DNA of 64,000 bases from JL08 sp039969355 (GCA_039969355.1 JBDVOA010000040.1:124001-188000), one strand, 5' to 3'; counted from the stretch's first letter, positions 1 through 9,182 are shown. Made by a program: numbers and translations. The notes: a model not told the origin generated them from the sequence alone.

Positions 1-55
1 GGGCAAAAAGCCAAAAAACCAACGCGAGATCAGGCCGACGTATAAGCTGTTGACG

Positions 56-1126
56 TCAGCTGAAGTGCTTTGACAACTTCAGTCCCTGTCCTTGATAGTT
101 GGACGCAATGCCTGCCCCGTAAAGCTGTGTCGGGACTGCAGCCATTCGTTCGTAAACCAGTCGACCGACAACCTGTCCGTGCTCCAGAACAAATGGCGCT
201 TCGTGACAGCGCACTTCCAACACGCCACGCGATCCGGCACCTCCCGCAGCCCCGTGGCCAAAACCGGGATCAAAGAAACCGGCATAATGGACTCTGAACT
301 CACCGACCATTGCGAGATAGGGAGCCATTTCGGCGGCATATTCAGGCGGGATATGAACCGCTTCGCGGCTGACCAAAATATAAAAAGCACCCGGATCAAG
401 AATAATCTGACCGTTTGATGTGCGAACATCCTCCCAGTAATCTGACGGATGGTAATGGCCGATACGGTCCAGATCGATAACACCGGTGTGAGGTTTTGCA
501 CGATATCCAACCAGATCGGTGTCCGGCAGTTCAAGATCAACGGAAAAGCCCAGACCGTCATCAATGACTGCGGGACCATCTACCAGCGGCGACACTGCGT
601 GAAGCTGTTTGAGTTCGCGGTCTTCCAGAACAGCATGTCCGGCACGAAAACGGATCTGGTTCAGGCGCATGCCGGGACGCACCAGCACCGAGAAGGAGCG
701 GGGGCAGATTTCGGCGAAAAGCGGCCCGTGATACCCCGGCGGTATGCGGTCAAATTCAACGCCGCCGTCGGTGATGGTTCTGGTAAGTAGATCAAGTCGC
801 CCGGTCGAGCTCTTGGCATTGGCGACGGCTTGGACACCATCCGGCAATGCCAGTGATTCCATCAGCGGCACAACGTAGACACAGCCTTTTTCCAACACCG
901 CGCCACCGGTCAGATCGACACGGTGCATTTCAAATTCCTGTAATCGGCCTTCGACGCTTTGGCCGGCACCAGCCAAAAATGAAGCACGCACCCGATAGGC
1001 TGTAGTGCCTAGTCGCAAATCAAGACTGGCGGGCTGTATCTGGGTCTCTAGAATGGCAGGATCGGCGGATATTGCTCCCTGCGTAATCATATCCGAAAGC
1101 TGTTGGTTGGGAATTACACCAGTCAT
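56..1126 (-). CDS. dcd: 2'-deoxycytidine 5'-triphosphate deaminase, long alphaproteobacterial form
   Basis: The 356-residue product matches the long dCTP deaminase family, which converts dCTP to dUTP for thymidylate synthesis in the cytoplasm. Two dUTPase-like halves are visible, at roughly residues 1-185 and 186-356. The first contains the conserved stretch AEICPRSFSVLVRPG and the following RLNQIRF strand; the second ends in a similar GQVVGRLVYERM strand. At about twice the length of the E. coli enzyme (about 190 residues), it is the duplicated type known from alphaproteobacteria. The ATG has an AAGG ribosome site seven bases upstream. The gene stands alone, with a tRNA-Pro gene on the same strand upstream. 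Family is certain from sequence; whether both halves are catalytic is not. Confidence 0.9.
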   Translation of the reverse strand: MTGVIPNQQLSDMITQGAISADPAILETQIQPASLDLRLGTTAYRVRASFLAGAGQSVEGRLQEFEMHRVDLTGGAVLEKGCVYVVPLMESLALPDGVQAVANAKSSTGRLDLLTRTITDGGVEFDRIPPGYHGPLFAEICPRSFSVLVRPGMRLNQIRFRAGHAVLEDRELKQLHAVSPLVDGPAVIDDGLGFSVDLELPDTDLVGYRAKPHTGVIDLDRIGHYHPSDYWEDVRTSNGQIILDPGAFYILVSREAVHIPPEYAAEMAPYLAMVGEFRVHYAGFFDPGFGHGAAGGAGSRGVLEVRCHEAPFVLEHGQVVGRLVYERMAAVPTQLYGAGIASNYQGQGLKLSKHFS

Positions 1127-1207
1127 TTCAAACCTTTCGATTCCAATGCCGCAATTGCGCCTGCAAGGTATGACGCGGCAATTCGAGGCGATATCGTCGG
1201 ATGAAAT

Positions 1208-1284
1208 TGGTCGGGCTAGCAGGACTCGAACCTGCGACCTTCCGTCCCCCAGACGGACGCGCTACCAGGCTGCGCCATAGCCCG
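1208..1284 (-). tRNA. tRNA-Pro (anticodon GGG)
   Basis: Read on the minus strand, this 77-nt segment folds as a cloverleaf. The acceptor stem is CGGGCTA paired with TAGCCCG, followed by discriminator A and a genomically encoded CCA at positions 1210-1208. The anticodon arm is TCCGT/ACGGA with loop CTGGGGG, giving anticodon GGG (proline, CCC codons). The T arm carries GGTTCGAGTCC. All parts are intact. Confidence 0.97.
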
Positions 1285-1343
1285 ACGATGGGGTGTTCAT
1301 AGTGGAATTGCAGCCGGGAGCAAGGGGGAATTGCCACTTTGGC

Positions 1344-2345
1344 TTACTCTTTGCCTGTCCCGGACAGACGCGTGTACAAAGCCTCGAGCTGAGATCGGGC
1401 GGCGCGAAAATCATCGACTTTTCCGGCTGGCACATGATTGAGTGCCGAGAGGCGGGCGAGAAGGCCGGGTGGGACCTCGATCTGATCTTCCGAAGGACCA
1501 TCCGGAGCATCAACAATACGCGGCACCTTAGGGGGTGGCGCAGCGGTTTCGGTGTTCCGCTTGTGCATAAACGACGGCAAAACTACATTTGGTTCAGGTT
1601 CAGGTTCAGGTTCAGGTTCGCATTGCGCCGCAGTTTCAATTTCGGGCTCCGGCGTGCTCTCAGGTTCGGCTTGTGGCGGTAATTCCGGCGCGGCTGGCGC
1701 TGGTTCCAACGTGACAGGCGTTGGCTCAGAATTCTGCAGATCTTCGACCTCAGCAATTTCCGCAGCAGGTTCAACTAGCGCAGCGTCCGTTATTTCCGGC
1801 TCTGGAACATTTGGCGTTTCGCTTTGGGCGGCATGGCTAGCGAACGTTATGGAAGGCTGTTCTGGTTCGGATGGTTTTTCATCGTCGACATCGTCTGACG
1901 TGGTTTCTGCAGCAGGTTGTTCGGCGGCAATATCGTCGGTGGGTTCATCGGCAGGTACTTCTTCTTTCGGCGCCTCTGCACTTTGACGGCTTTCAAAGGG
2001 GAGGACCGTGTTTTTGAACGCATCGCCGACACCGGCAACTTCGCCGTCAAGCTGAGCCATGGTCAAATCATCAAGCGATGGGGAATGGTCAGCCACATAG
2101 CTGGCACCCTGTTCGCGCAACAATTTCTGCACGCCCTTAATGGTCATGCCATCGTCATGCAGCAGTTTCTTGATCCCGCCCAGTAACAACATGTCAGCCG
2201 GGCGATAATATCGCCGACCGCCAGCCCGTTTAACTGGCTTAACCTGAGCGAATTTGCTTTCCCAAAATCGCAGGACATGGGCTTGCACACCCAACCAGTC
2301 GGCGACTTCGGATATAGTGCGGAAGGCTTCGGGTGACTTGGCCAT
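1344..2345 (-). CDS. MerR family regulator with long acidic Pro-Glu tail
   Basis: Residues 8-78 form a MerR-type winged helix: ISEVADWLGVQAHVLRFWE, then GGRRYYRPAD and a dimerisation helix beginning MTIKGVQKLLREQG. The remaining 250 residues have no MerR effector domain. They are a low-complexity region rich in Glu, Pro and Ala, with a run of Glu-Pro dipeptides encoded by a 6-bp tandem repeat, and a short predicted helix at the C-terminus (LLARLSALNHVPAGKVDDFRAARSQLEALYTRL). It lies 18 bp downstream of ihfA on the same strand, as in other Rhodobacterales. No effector-binding Cys set is present, so metal sensing is unlikely. Target genes cannot be read from the sequence. Confidence 0.85.
   Translation of the reverse strand: MAKSPEAFRTISEVADWLGVQAHVLRFWESKFAQVKPVKRAGGRRYYRPADMLLLGGIKKLLHDDGMTIKGVQKLLREQGASYVADHSPSLDDLTMAQLDGEVAGVGDAFKNTVLPFESRQSAEAPKEEVPADEPTDDIAAEQPAAETTSDDVDDEKPSEPEQPSITFASHAAQSETPNVPEPEITDAALVEPAAEIAEVEDLQNSEPTPVTLEPAPAAPELPPQAEPESTPEPEIETAAQCEPEPEPEPEPNVVLPSFMHKRNTETAAPPPKVPRIVDAPDGPSEDQIEVPPGLLARLSALNHVPAGKVDDFRAARSQLEALYTRLSGTGKE
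1591..1620. repeat. 6-bp tandem repeat (GGTTCA)n inside the MerR gene
   Basis: Five consecutive GGTTCA units (the fifth is GGTTCG) occupy 30 bp on the plus strand and encode the Glu-Pro dipeptide run of the MerR-family protein on the minus strand. Because the unit is six bases, changes in copy number would keep the reading frame and alter only tail length. Confidence 0.9.
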
Positions 2346-2363
2346 CGTGCCTGTCCGCCTTAG

Positions 2364-2666
2364 TTATCGTCTATTGCCAACTGCAACACGATCTTTCATC
2401 AGATGTGAGGGGCGAAAAGTCAGGACCCGGCGAGGATTTATCGGAACCTCTTCGCCGGTCTTGGGATTGCGACCGACGCGGGCCGATTTGTCACGGACAC
2501 TGAATGTGCCAAACGAAGATATCTTGACCTGTTCACCACGCACCAATGCGTCGGACACTTGCTCCAAAACACCCTCAACCAACTGCGCACTTTCGTTACG
2601 TGATAGTCCGACTTCGCGGAACACCGCCTCGCTCAGATCCATGCGGGTTAAGGTCTTTTCGGTCAT
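2364..2666 (-). CDS. ihfA: integration host factor alpha subunit
   Basis: The 100-residue product is a DNABII family protein. IHF-alpha pairs with IHF-beta, bends DNA and assists sigma-54 promoters, recombination and replication. Recognisable parts are the N-terminal TLTRMDLSEAVFREVGLSR, the KISSFGTFSVRDK strand, and the DNA-minor-groove arm GRNPKTGEEVPINPRRVL. An in-frame ATG lies nine codons further upstream, but the start chosen here (MTEKTLTRMD) has an AAAGGGA ribosome site five bases before it and gives the usual family length. It sits between fabH and the MerR gene. Confidence 0.96.
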   Translation of the reverse strand: MTEKTLTRMDLSEAVFREVGLSRNESAQLVEGVLEQVSDALVRGEQVKISSFGTFSVRDKSARVGRNPKTGEEVPINPRRVLTFRPSHLMKDRVAVGNRR

Positions 2667-2764
2667 TTCTGTCCCTTTCTTTTTCCCAACCATAGGGGTT
2701 TAGGAAATTCCGAGTCAATATCAATGACTTGAGGCAGGCCGTTTAAGCGACCATTTGGCAATGC

Positions 2765-3736
2765 TCACCAGCGCAACACGACCGCTCCCCAAGCCAGACC
2801 GCCGCCAATTGCCTCTGTAACGATCAGATTGCCCGGTTTGATCTGCCCACGTGCTTTTCCGACGGAAAGCGCCAGGGGAATCGATGCGGCCGACGTATTG
2901 CCGTGGTCCTGGACCGTGACCACAACCTTATCCATCGAAACACCCATCTTTTTGGCGGTGCCCTGAATGATCCGGATGTTGGCCTGATGGGGTACAATCC
3001 AGTCGATTTCATCGGTGGCCACGCCTGCTTTTTCCATCGCCGTTTCAGCAGTGTTGGCCAGTTTCGCAACGGCGTGGCGAAATACCTGATTTCCCTGCAT
3101 GCGGAGATGGCCGGTCGAATGTGTACTCACACCACCATCGACATAAAGCAAATCGCGATATCGACCATCACTATTAAGATCGGTCGACAACACGCCACGA
3201 TCACTGTTGGTGCCAGTTCCAGTCTGCGCTTCGAGGATAAGAGCGCCCGCACCATCACCAAAGAGCACACAGGTACTGCGATCCGTCCAATCCATGATCC
3301 GGCTGAAAGTTTCTGCACCGATGACAAGAACCCGATCGGCCTGTCCCGACGCGATCAGGGCCGACGCATTGGACAGCGCATAGATAAACCCGGCACAAAC
3401 GGCCTGCACGTCAAATGCGAAGCCTTTGGTCATTTCCAATTCGGCTTGCACCATTGTGGCTGCGGAGGGAAACGTCAGATCGGGAGTCGAAGTCGCCAGA
3501 ATGATTGCGTCGATTTCAGAAGCGTCCAGACCAGCGTCCTCCAGCGCAGCTTTCGCCGCATGAGTTGCCATCATCGAGGTTGTTTCGCCCTCAGCGGCAA
3601 AATGCCGGCGTTCGATTCCCGATCTGGATTGAATCCATTCGTCGCTGGTTTCAAGCGTTTCTTCGAATTCACTATTGGGTACAACCCGCTCGGGTAAATA
3701 GTGCCCGACGCCTTTGACTACGGCGCGTCTTGTCAT
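2765..3736 (-). CDS. fabH: beta-ketoacyl-ACP synthase III
   Basis: The 323-residue product condenses acetyl-CoA with malonyl-ACP to start fatty acid synthesis. The catalytic triad is visible as Cys114 (QAVCAGF), His250 (VPHQANIRI) and Asn280 (DHGNTSAASIP), with the FGDGAGALIL loop between. Length is standard. Its start codon overlaps the plsX stop by four bases (ATGA), indicating translational coupling in the operon yceD-rpmF-plsX-fabH-ihfA. Confidence 0.97.
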   Translation of the reverse strand: MTRRAVVKGVGHYLPERVVPNSEFEETLETSDEWIQSRSGIERRHFAAEGETTSMMATHAAKAALEDAGLDASEIDAIILATSTPDLTFPSAATMVQAELEMTKGFAFDVQAVCAGFIYALSNASALIASGQADRVLVIGAETFSRIMDWTDRSTCVLFGDGAGALILEAQTGTGTNSDRGVLSTDLNSDGRYRDLLYVDGGVSTHSTGHLRMQGNQVFRHAVAKLANTAETAMEKAGVATDEIDWIVPHQANIRIIQGTAKKMGVSMDKVVVTVQDHGNTSAASIPLALSVGKARGQIKPGNLIVTEAIGGGLAWGAVVLRW

Positions 3737-4854
3737 TCTTTTTGTCCGTTCTTGGCTGCGTCATGTTCGCCCACGACGGCATCTTCATCTTGGTCAAGCA
3801 GTTCCGTGGATGCAACCCGCGCTGCCAATTTTTCGGTGAATCCCAGCTCGGCAAGTTGAAACGCCAGCTTTACGGCTGCTGAAACCCCGGTGGCGTCAGC
3901 CGATCCGTGCGACTTTACAACCGTACCGTTCAACCCCAGAAATACCCCACCATTGACCCGTCTAGGATCAATCCGCTTCTTCAGACGACGCAGGGAAGTG
4001 AGGGCCAAGACAGAGGCGACGCGTGACAACGTGGAATACTCAAAGGCTTCGCGCAGCAGATCGCCGATCAGCTGGGCCGTGCCTTCGCCGGTCTTGATGG
4101 CAACATTGCCGGTGAAACCATCTGTAACAATGACATCTGCGATGTCGCCGGGGATGTCTCCGCCTTCAACAAACCCAACAAATTCATAGCCAGCACTATC
4201 GGCATACTGGGCAATCATTTCGTGCGCCTCTTTCAGTTCTGCGCGCCCCTTGTGCTCTTCAGTACCGACATTGAGCAAGCCGATGCGAGGGCGCGAAAGA
4301 CCGAGGCCATTGCGCGCATAGGACGCGCCCATCAGCGCATATTGCAGCAGGTCGCGTGCGTCGGCGCGAATATCGGCACCCACATCGAGCAGCACGTTGA
4401 AACCATGCGCATTGCGTGAGGGGTACAATACGGCAATTGCCGGGCGATTGACGCCGGGCAATTTGCGTAGGCGGATCATCGCCAAGGCCATGAGGGCGCC
4501 GGTATTGCCACATGACACGGCTACAGTCGCGTCGCCGTCCCTTACCGACTGGATTGCAGACCACATCGACGTATTTTTGCCCGTGCGCACGACAGAAGAA
4601 GGCTTGTCATCCATCGAGACCACGTCCGTCGCGTCACGAACTTCGCAGCGCCCAAGCAGCGGCTTGCGCTTGTCGACTAGAGCATTCAGCTTGTTTGCAT
4701 CGCCGTGCAAGATAAATCCGATGCTTGGATTCCTGCTCGCCGAGTCAGAAATACCCGCGACAACAGCCGCCGGACCCTGGTCTCCGCCCATAGCGTCAAC
4801 AGATATGATAATGCGGCCGGTCTTCGCGTTGGTCTGATCGGGCTGTGCCGTCAT
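3733..4854 (-). CDS. plsX: phosphate acyltransferase PlsX
   Basis: The 373-residue product makes acyl-phosphate from acyl-ACP for PlsY-dependent phospholipid synthesis at the membrane. Family marks are IISVDAMGGDQGP at the N-terminus, VSCGNTGALMALAM, the LLDVGAD stretch, and VTDGFTGNVAIKTGEG. The C-terminal 25 residues are a charged, variable tail. The position between rpmF and fabH is the conserved bacterial arrangement. Confidence 0.97.
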   Translation of the reverse strand: MTAQPDQTNAKTGRIIISVDAMGGDQGPAAVVAGISDSASRNPSIGFILHGDANKLNALVDKRKPLLGRCEVRDATDVVSMDDKPSSVVRTGKNTSMWSAIQSVRDGDATVAVSCGNTGALMALAMIRLRKLPGVNRPAIAVLYPSRNAHGFNVLLDVGADIRADARDLLQYALMGASYARNGLGLSRPRIGLLNVGTEEHKGRAELKEAHEMIAQYADSAGYEFVGFVEGGDIPGDIADVIVTDGFTGNVAIKTGEGTAQLIGDLLREAFEYSTLSRVASVLALTSLRRLKKRIDPRRVNGGVFLGLNGTVVKSHGSADATGVSAAVKLAFQLAELGFTEKLAARVASTELLDQDEDAVVGEHDAAKNGQKE

Positions 4855-4877
4855 GCGAATGCCTGCCTGCTTGGTTG

Positions 4878-5084
4878 TTAGGCCGCGTCTTCGTCCAGAT
4901 CGACCTCGTCAACCATCGCAACGACTTCCTGATCGTCATAGTGGCCGCAGGCCGCGCAAATGTGATGCGGACGTTTTAGTTCGCCACAGTTGGGGCATTC
5001 ATTCGGGTTTGCAGCAACCAGAGAATCGTGGGCGCGACGATTGTTGCGGCGCGAGTTTGATACTTTGTTTTGTTGGACAGCCAT
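4878..5084 (-). CDS. rpmF: 50S ribosomal protein L32
   Basis: The 68-residue protein begins MAVQQNKVSNSRRNNRRAH and contains a zinc-ribbon with two Cys pairs (CPNC and CAAC). The C-terminus is acidic. It has the normal L32 length and is followed by plsX 23 bp downstream. Confidence 0.97.
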   Translation of the reverse strand: MAVQQNKVSNSRRNNRRAHDSLVAANPNECPNCGELKRPHHICAACGHYDDQEVVAMVDEVDLDEDAA

Positions 5085-5275
5085 GTCTCAACCTCAGTTA
5101 TAAAGGGCCTGCCGATATTGGCACGGGGCCGCGTTTCACGAGCGTGACGTGCGTTTAGGCCCAAGCCTGCGTCATGTCCAACTCTAAATTCGATGAAAGC
5201 GCGAAAATACCGTTATTTGTGCGCGGCGCAAGTGATTTTTGGCCGTGATTAGGGTAGAGATCGCGGCACTTTGCT

Positions 5276-5824
5276 TTAGTCTTCTTTGTCAGGCGTGTTC
5301 CGCAATGCGGCGAGACCGGCGAACGGGCGGGCATCCTGATCTGTCATTGGGGCAACACCGGGTTCACTGAAGACGGCATTGTCCAGACTTGCTCCCTCTT
5401 TACGTGGATAAAGCGGCAAGGCAAGCGCCAGCGCCTCCAGCATCACTTTTGCGGGATCAATGACCGTGCCCAGCGGCTCGATCGCTTCATCTTCTGGCAT
5501 TTCCACCTCTTCCTCATCAAAAACCTCGAGGGTCTTGGTGAATTGCCGCCGCACAGGTACATCGATTCGTGTTGTAACGGGATCAAGAGTAACTACGCAG
5601 GGTTGGATGACGGTTGCCCCCAAAGTCCCGTTAAGCTCCCAATCTTTATGGCCAAGAGCTTGAAGCGTGCCCTTAAAAGACAGTTTGCGCAGGCCGAGGA
5701 GCTCCAGATAGTCTGCGACCACTGCCAATTCTTCCGCTCCGGGTCGCAAATCAAACGGCGCTTCGCTGTTCTGAGGCAGGTCCGCAACCCGCAGCGGGGC
5801 CGTAGGCAATGAGGCAAGGGCCAT
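5276..5824 (-). CDS. YceD/DUF177 family protein upstream of rpmF
   Basis: The product of 182 residues belongs to the DUF177 (YceD) family, which is almost always encoded before rpmF and is linked to 23S rRNA accumulation in other bacteria. The segment RPGAEELAVVADYLELLGLRKLSFKG and the conserved CVVTLDPV strand with the acidic VFDEEEVEMPEDEAIEP region are typical. An open frame extends 58 codons upstream, but it would run into the divergent lipoprotein gene, and its sequence does not look like the family, so the start at MALASLPTAPLRV is preferred. No strong ribosome site precedes it. It lacks the conserved Cys pair near the C-terminus. Confidence 0.85.
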   Translation of the reverse strand: MALASLPTAPLRVADLPQNSEAPFDLRPGAEELAVVADYLELLGLRKLSFKGTLQALGHKDWELNGTLGATVIQPCVVTLDPVTTRIDVPVRRQFTKTLEVFDEEEVEMPEDEAIEPLGTVIDPAKVMLEALALALPLYPRKEGASLDNAVFSEPGVAPMTDQDARPFAGLAALRNTPDKED

Positions 5825-5921
5825 GGGTGAACTACTTTCGTTTCTTGAACCGGTCGCGTTCCTTCTGTAATCGGGATAGCAAGGCACGAGATGCCAACGC
5901 AAGAGGGCTGGACTATTGGGG

Positions 5922-6362
5922 ATGAGAACCGGATTGATGTGGGCTGTATTTGCCCCCGTCCTTATCGCGCTGTCGGCGTGCACCGCACAATTCCGCAATC
6001 ACGGCTTTGTGCCCAGCGAAGAAGATCTTGCCGAGATCGTTGTCGGTGTGGACACCAAAGCCAGCGTGGATGAGACGATTGGGGTGCCCTCGGCCACTGG
6101 CGTATTGAATGACGATGGTTATTATTATGTGCGCAGCCGCATGCGGACCTACGGGCCGCGGGCAAGTCGGGTTGTTGACCGGCAGCTGGTCGTGATTGAT
6201 TTTAGCGATGCGGGGGTCGTGACAGACATTCAGCGCTACGGGCTGGAGGATGGCCAAGCGGTACTTCTGAGCCGCAGAGTGACCGATAGCCCGACCAAAG
6301 GTAAAGGCATTCTTCGTCAGCTTCTGGGTAACGTGGGCAACTTTGGTCTGGCCTCGCCGTAA
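5922..6362 (+). CDS. BamE (SmpA/OmlA) family outer-membrane lipoprotein
   Basis: The 146-residue protein has a lipoprotein signal peptide ending LIALSAC, with the lipidated Cys at residue 20. The SmpA/OmlA fold follows: VGVDTKASVDETIGVPSATGVLNDDGYYYVRSR, then VVDRQLVVIDFSDAGVV. BamE is an accessory lipoprotein of the outer-membrane beta-barrel assembly machine. A TTG two codons upstream is an alternative start. It is transcribed divergently from the yceD-rpmF operon, the usual alphaproteobacterial arrangement. Confidence 0.88.
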   Translation: MRTGLMWAVFAPVLIALSACTAQFRNHGFVPSEEDLAEIVVGVDTKASVDETIGVPSATGVLNDDGYYYVRSRMRTYGPRASRVVDRQLVVIDFSDAGVVTDIQRYGLEDGQAVLLSRRVTDSPTKGKGILRQLLGNVGNFGLASP

Positions 6363-6462
6363 GCTAAGGCGCATTTGACATGGATAATGTTCCGCCGAAC
6401 GCTATTTCTCATGGCAATAGATCAAGCCAGATGAATATTAAGGTCCGTTTTCGGAGGCAAAG

Positions 6463-7194
6463 ATGGTCTTGATAAGCAGAGGCCGCTACAGGGTTCGTCT
6501 GGCACAATCCTCAGAGGACGTCAGCGCAGCACTGCGGTTGCGCGCATTGGTCTTTGCGCCGCAGAACGCATGTGATCGCGACTCATTTGACGGTCTTTTT
6601 CAACATGTTTTGGTATTTGACGAATGCAGCGACGAGCTTGTTTGCTGTTACCGGATATTGCCCCTTTTGGATGGAAGTGCAATTTCAACAAGCTATTCCG
6701 CGCAATTTTACGATCTGTCCTTGCTGGAAACATACGCCGGCAAGATAATTGAGGTTGGCCGGTTTTGTCTGCGCCCGGGCTGCACTGATCCCGACATACT
6801 GCGTTTGGCATGGGGGGCACTGACATCTTATGTCGAGGCGCGTCGTGTTGAACTGCTCTTTGGTTGTTCGGCCTTTGCGGGGAACGATCCTATGCAGTAT
6901 TCAGATGCATTCGCTTTGCTCAGGGACTCTCACATTGCCCCTGAATGTTGGTCGCCAGGGGAAAAGACCTCCGATATTTACCGGTTTTCAACTGACCTGC
7001 GCGGCACGGGCGACTCAAATAAGGGGCTGCAAAATATGCCGCCCCTCCTTAAAACCTATCTGCAGATGGGGGCCTGGGTCAGTGATCACGCGGTCTTTGA
7101 CAGGCAGTTGAACACGTTGCATGTTTTTACCGGGCTGGAAGTAAGCGCCATTCCTTCCACCCGAAAAAGATTGCTGCGCGCGATAGCTGGCTAG
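6463..7194 (+). CDS. olsB: L-ornithine N-alpha-acyltransferase, OlsB-like
   Basis: The 243-residue product fits the OlsB type of GNAT acyltransferase, which transfers a 3-hydroxyacyl group from ACP to ornithine in the first step of ornithine-lipid synthesis. Visible marks are YRVRLAQSSEDVSAALRLRALVF at the N-terminus, IIEVGRFCL in the core, and the C-terminal MPPLLKTYLQMGAWVSDHAV plus LNTLHVFTGLEV. The usual partner gene olsA does not follow; an ABC-F gene does. The family call is solid, the substrate rests on family knowledge. Confidence 0.85.
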   Translation: MVLISRGRYRVRLAQSSEDVSAALRLRALVFAPQNACDRDSFDGLFQHVLVFDECSDELVCCYRILPLLDGSAISTSYSAQFYDLSLLETYAGKIIEVGRFCLRPGCTDPDILRLAWGALTSYVEARRVELLFGCSAFAGNDPMQYSDAFALLRDSHIAPECWSPGEKTSDIYRFSTDLRGTGDSNKGLQNMPPLLKTYLQMGAWVSDHAVFDRQLNTLHVFTGLEVSAIPSTRKRLLRAIAG

Positions 7195-7282
7195 GCAGGC
7201 TGCCTTTGGCATGAAGGTGTTTTTAGATATTGACGGCCATAGGCCGTTGACGCCCTTCGTCCGGCGGTTTAGCTGCGCTGCT

Positions 7283-9091
7283 ATGGCACGTGCACCTCTT
7301 TTACAGCTTACAAATATCTCGCTGACCTTTGGCGGTGATCCTGTTTTTGATCAGCTTGATCTGGTTGTTCAACCCGGCGACCGCGTGGCCTTGGTTGGAC
7401 GGAACGGCTCTGGCAAATCAACCTTGATGAAGGTCATGGCTGGGCTGGTGGAGGCCGATAGCGGCGATGTCATCATTCCGCCGGGATTTTCAGCCGGTTA
7501 TATGGAACAAGAGCCTGATATGAGTGGGTTTTCCACTCTAGGGGATTTTGCCACGAGCAGTCTTGATGCTGGTGAGCTTTATAAGGTTGAACGCGCGGGT
7601 GAAGGCTTGAAGTTTGACCCGGATAGATTGGTCGCCACTGCCTCTGGTGGCGAAAAGCGGCGTGCCGCATTGGCAAAACTGATGGCCGAAGCCCCGGACC
7701 TGATGTTGCTGGACGAGCCGACGAACCATCTGGATATCGAGGCAATTGCCTGGCTTGAGGCAGAGTTGGCCCAGACCCGTGCAGCTTTTGTCCTGATCAG
7801 CCACGACCGTGCCTTTCTGCGTGCACTGACACGTGCAACCCTTTGGATTGACAGGGGAATGGTGCGGCGGCAGGAAAAGGGGTTTGATGCCTTTGAGGGG
7901 TGGCGCGACGCCATGTGGGAAGAAGAAGATACCCAGCGGCACAAGCTCAACCGCAAGATCAAGGCTGAAGCCCGCTGGGCGGTGGAGGGCATTTCAGCAC
8001 GGCGCAAGCGCAATCAGGGCCGGGTGCGCGCACTACAGGAATTGCGCGAACAGCGCGCGTCACAGATCAAACGGCAAGGCACCGCTGGCATGGTGCTCGA
8101 GTCAGGCCAAAAATCTGGCAAGAAGGTCGTGGAAGCTATTGATATTGCGAAGGTGTTTGATGACAAGCCAATTGTCACCCATTTCTCGTTAAAGGTTCAG
8201 CGTGGCGACCGCATTGCATTTGTAGGACCCAATGGCGTGGGCAAGACCACATTGCTCAAGATGTTGATGGGCGAAGAGGCCCCTGACAGCGGCAGCATTT
8301 CTCTCGGAACCAATTTGATGCCAGCAATTTTTGATCAGGCCCGCACTCGGCTGGACCCCGATATGTCGCTTTGGGACAGCCTGACAGGCGATCCGGAAAT
8401 GCGGGTTTCGGGCAAGGCGGACCAGATAATGGTGCGCGGTAACCCGCGGCATGTTGTTGGCTACCTCAAGGAGTTCCTTTTTGATGAATCGCAGGCCCGC
8501 GCGCCAGTCAGATCTTTGTCAGGTGGGGAAAAGGCCCGCCTTTTGCTGGCCAAGATCATGGCGCGCGAAAGCAATGTTCTGGTGCTGGATGAGCCGACCA
8601 ATGATCTGGACGTTGAAACGCTGGACCTGCTGCAGGAATTGCTGGGAGACTATGACGGCACGGTGCTCTTGGTCAGCCACGACCGTGACTTTCTGGACCG
8701 TGTTGCCGCAACCACCATCGCAATGGAAGGCGACGGCAAGGCCACAGTTTACGCAGGCGGGTGGAGCGATTACCGCGCGCAACGTGGAACGGTCGACTTT
8801 GCAGAAAGTGTAGGTAAAACAAAGCGCAAACAGGCAAAGACCAAGTTGGAAAATGTCCCGAAAACGGGGCTGAGCTTTACTGAAAAGCACCGGCTGGAAG
8901 CGTTACCGGCCGAAATCGAACGCTTGCAAGCAGAAGTGGCCAAGCTGGAAGAACTCATGTCCGACCCGGAATTGTTCACCCGTGAACCTGTCAAATTCCA
9001 AAAAGCGACCGACGCATTGGTTGCGCGCCATGACAAGATTGCCGAGGCAGAAGAAGAATGGCTGATGCTGGAAGAAAAAGCCGGAAGTTGA
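7283..9091 (+). CDS. uup: ABC-F family ATPase, Uup-like
   Basis: This 602-residue soluble protein has two ABC ATPase domains and no membrane segments. Domain 1 has Walker A GRNGSGKS, signature SGGEKRR and Walker B LMLLDEPTNHLD; domain 2 has GPNGVGKT, LSGGEKAR and VLVLDEPTNDLD. A linker rich in Arg/Lys joins them, and the last ~90 residues form a coiled coil typical of Uup. ABC-F proteins act on ribosomes or DNA branch structures. An open frame begins 24 codons earlier, but conserved sequence starts at MARAPLLQLTNISLTFGG. The olsB-to-uup gap is 88 bp. Confidence 0.92.
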   Translation: MARAPLLQLTNISLTFGGDPVFDQLDLVVQPGDRVALVGRNGSGKSTLMKVMAGLVEADSGDVIIPPGFSAGYMEQEPDMSGFSTLGDFATSSLDAGELYKVERAGEGLKFDPDRLVATASGGEKRRAALAKLMAEAPDLMLLDEPTNHLDIEAIAWLEAELAQTRAAFVLISHDRAFLRALTRATLWIDRGMVRRQEKGFDAFEGWRDAMWEEEDTQRHKLNRKIKAEARWAVEGISARRKRNQGRVRALQELREQRASQIKRQGTAGMVLESGQKSGKKVVEAIDIAKVFDDKPIVTHFSLKVQRGDRIAFVGPNGVGKTTLLKMLMGEEAPDSGSISLGTNLMPAIFDQARTRLDPDMSLWDSLTGDPEMRVSGKADQIMVRGNPRHVVGYLKEFLFDESQARAPVRSLSGGEKARLLLAKIMARESNVLVLDEPTNDLDVETLDLLQELLGDYDGTVLLVSHDRDFLDRVAATTIAMEGDGKATVYAGGWSDYRAQRGTVDFAESVGKTKRKQAKTKLENVPKTGLSFTEKHRLEALPAEIERLQAEVAKLEELMSDPELFTREPVKFQKATDALVARHDKIAEAEEEWLMLEEKAGS

Positions 9092-9146
9092 GGTTCGGAC
9101 CCTTGGCTCCGGACCTCAAACGCAAAAACTGATGATTAGAGGCAAA

Positions 9147-9182
9147 GCGGTCGTTGGAGCGCTCCGCAGCGAACGGCGGCAA
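9147..9182. repeat. dispersed intergenic repeat, copy A
   Basis: This 36-bp segment in the gap after uup matches a segment at 11639-11674 at 27 of 36 positions. The shared core is CGGTCGTTG and an 11-base block CAGCGAACGGC. Neither copy is in a gene. Similar degenerate elements are common between genes in Roseobacter-group genomes; no function can be read here. Confidence 0.5.

Noticed and set aside
5825..5998. N-terminal extension of the YceD protein by 58 codons
   Set aside because: The extension overlaps the divergent BamE-like gene and its sequence does not fit the family.
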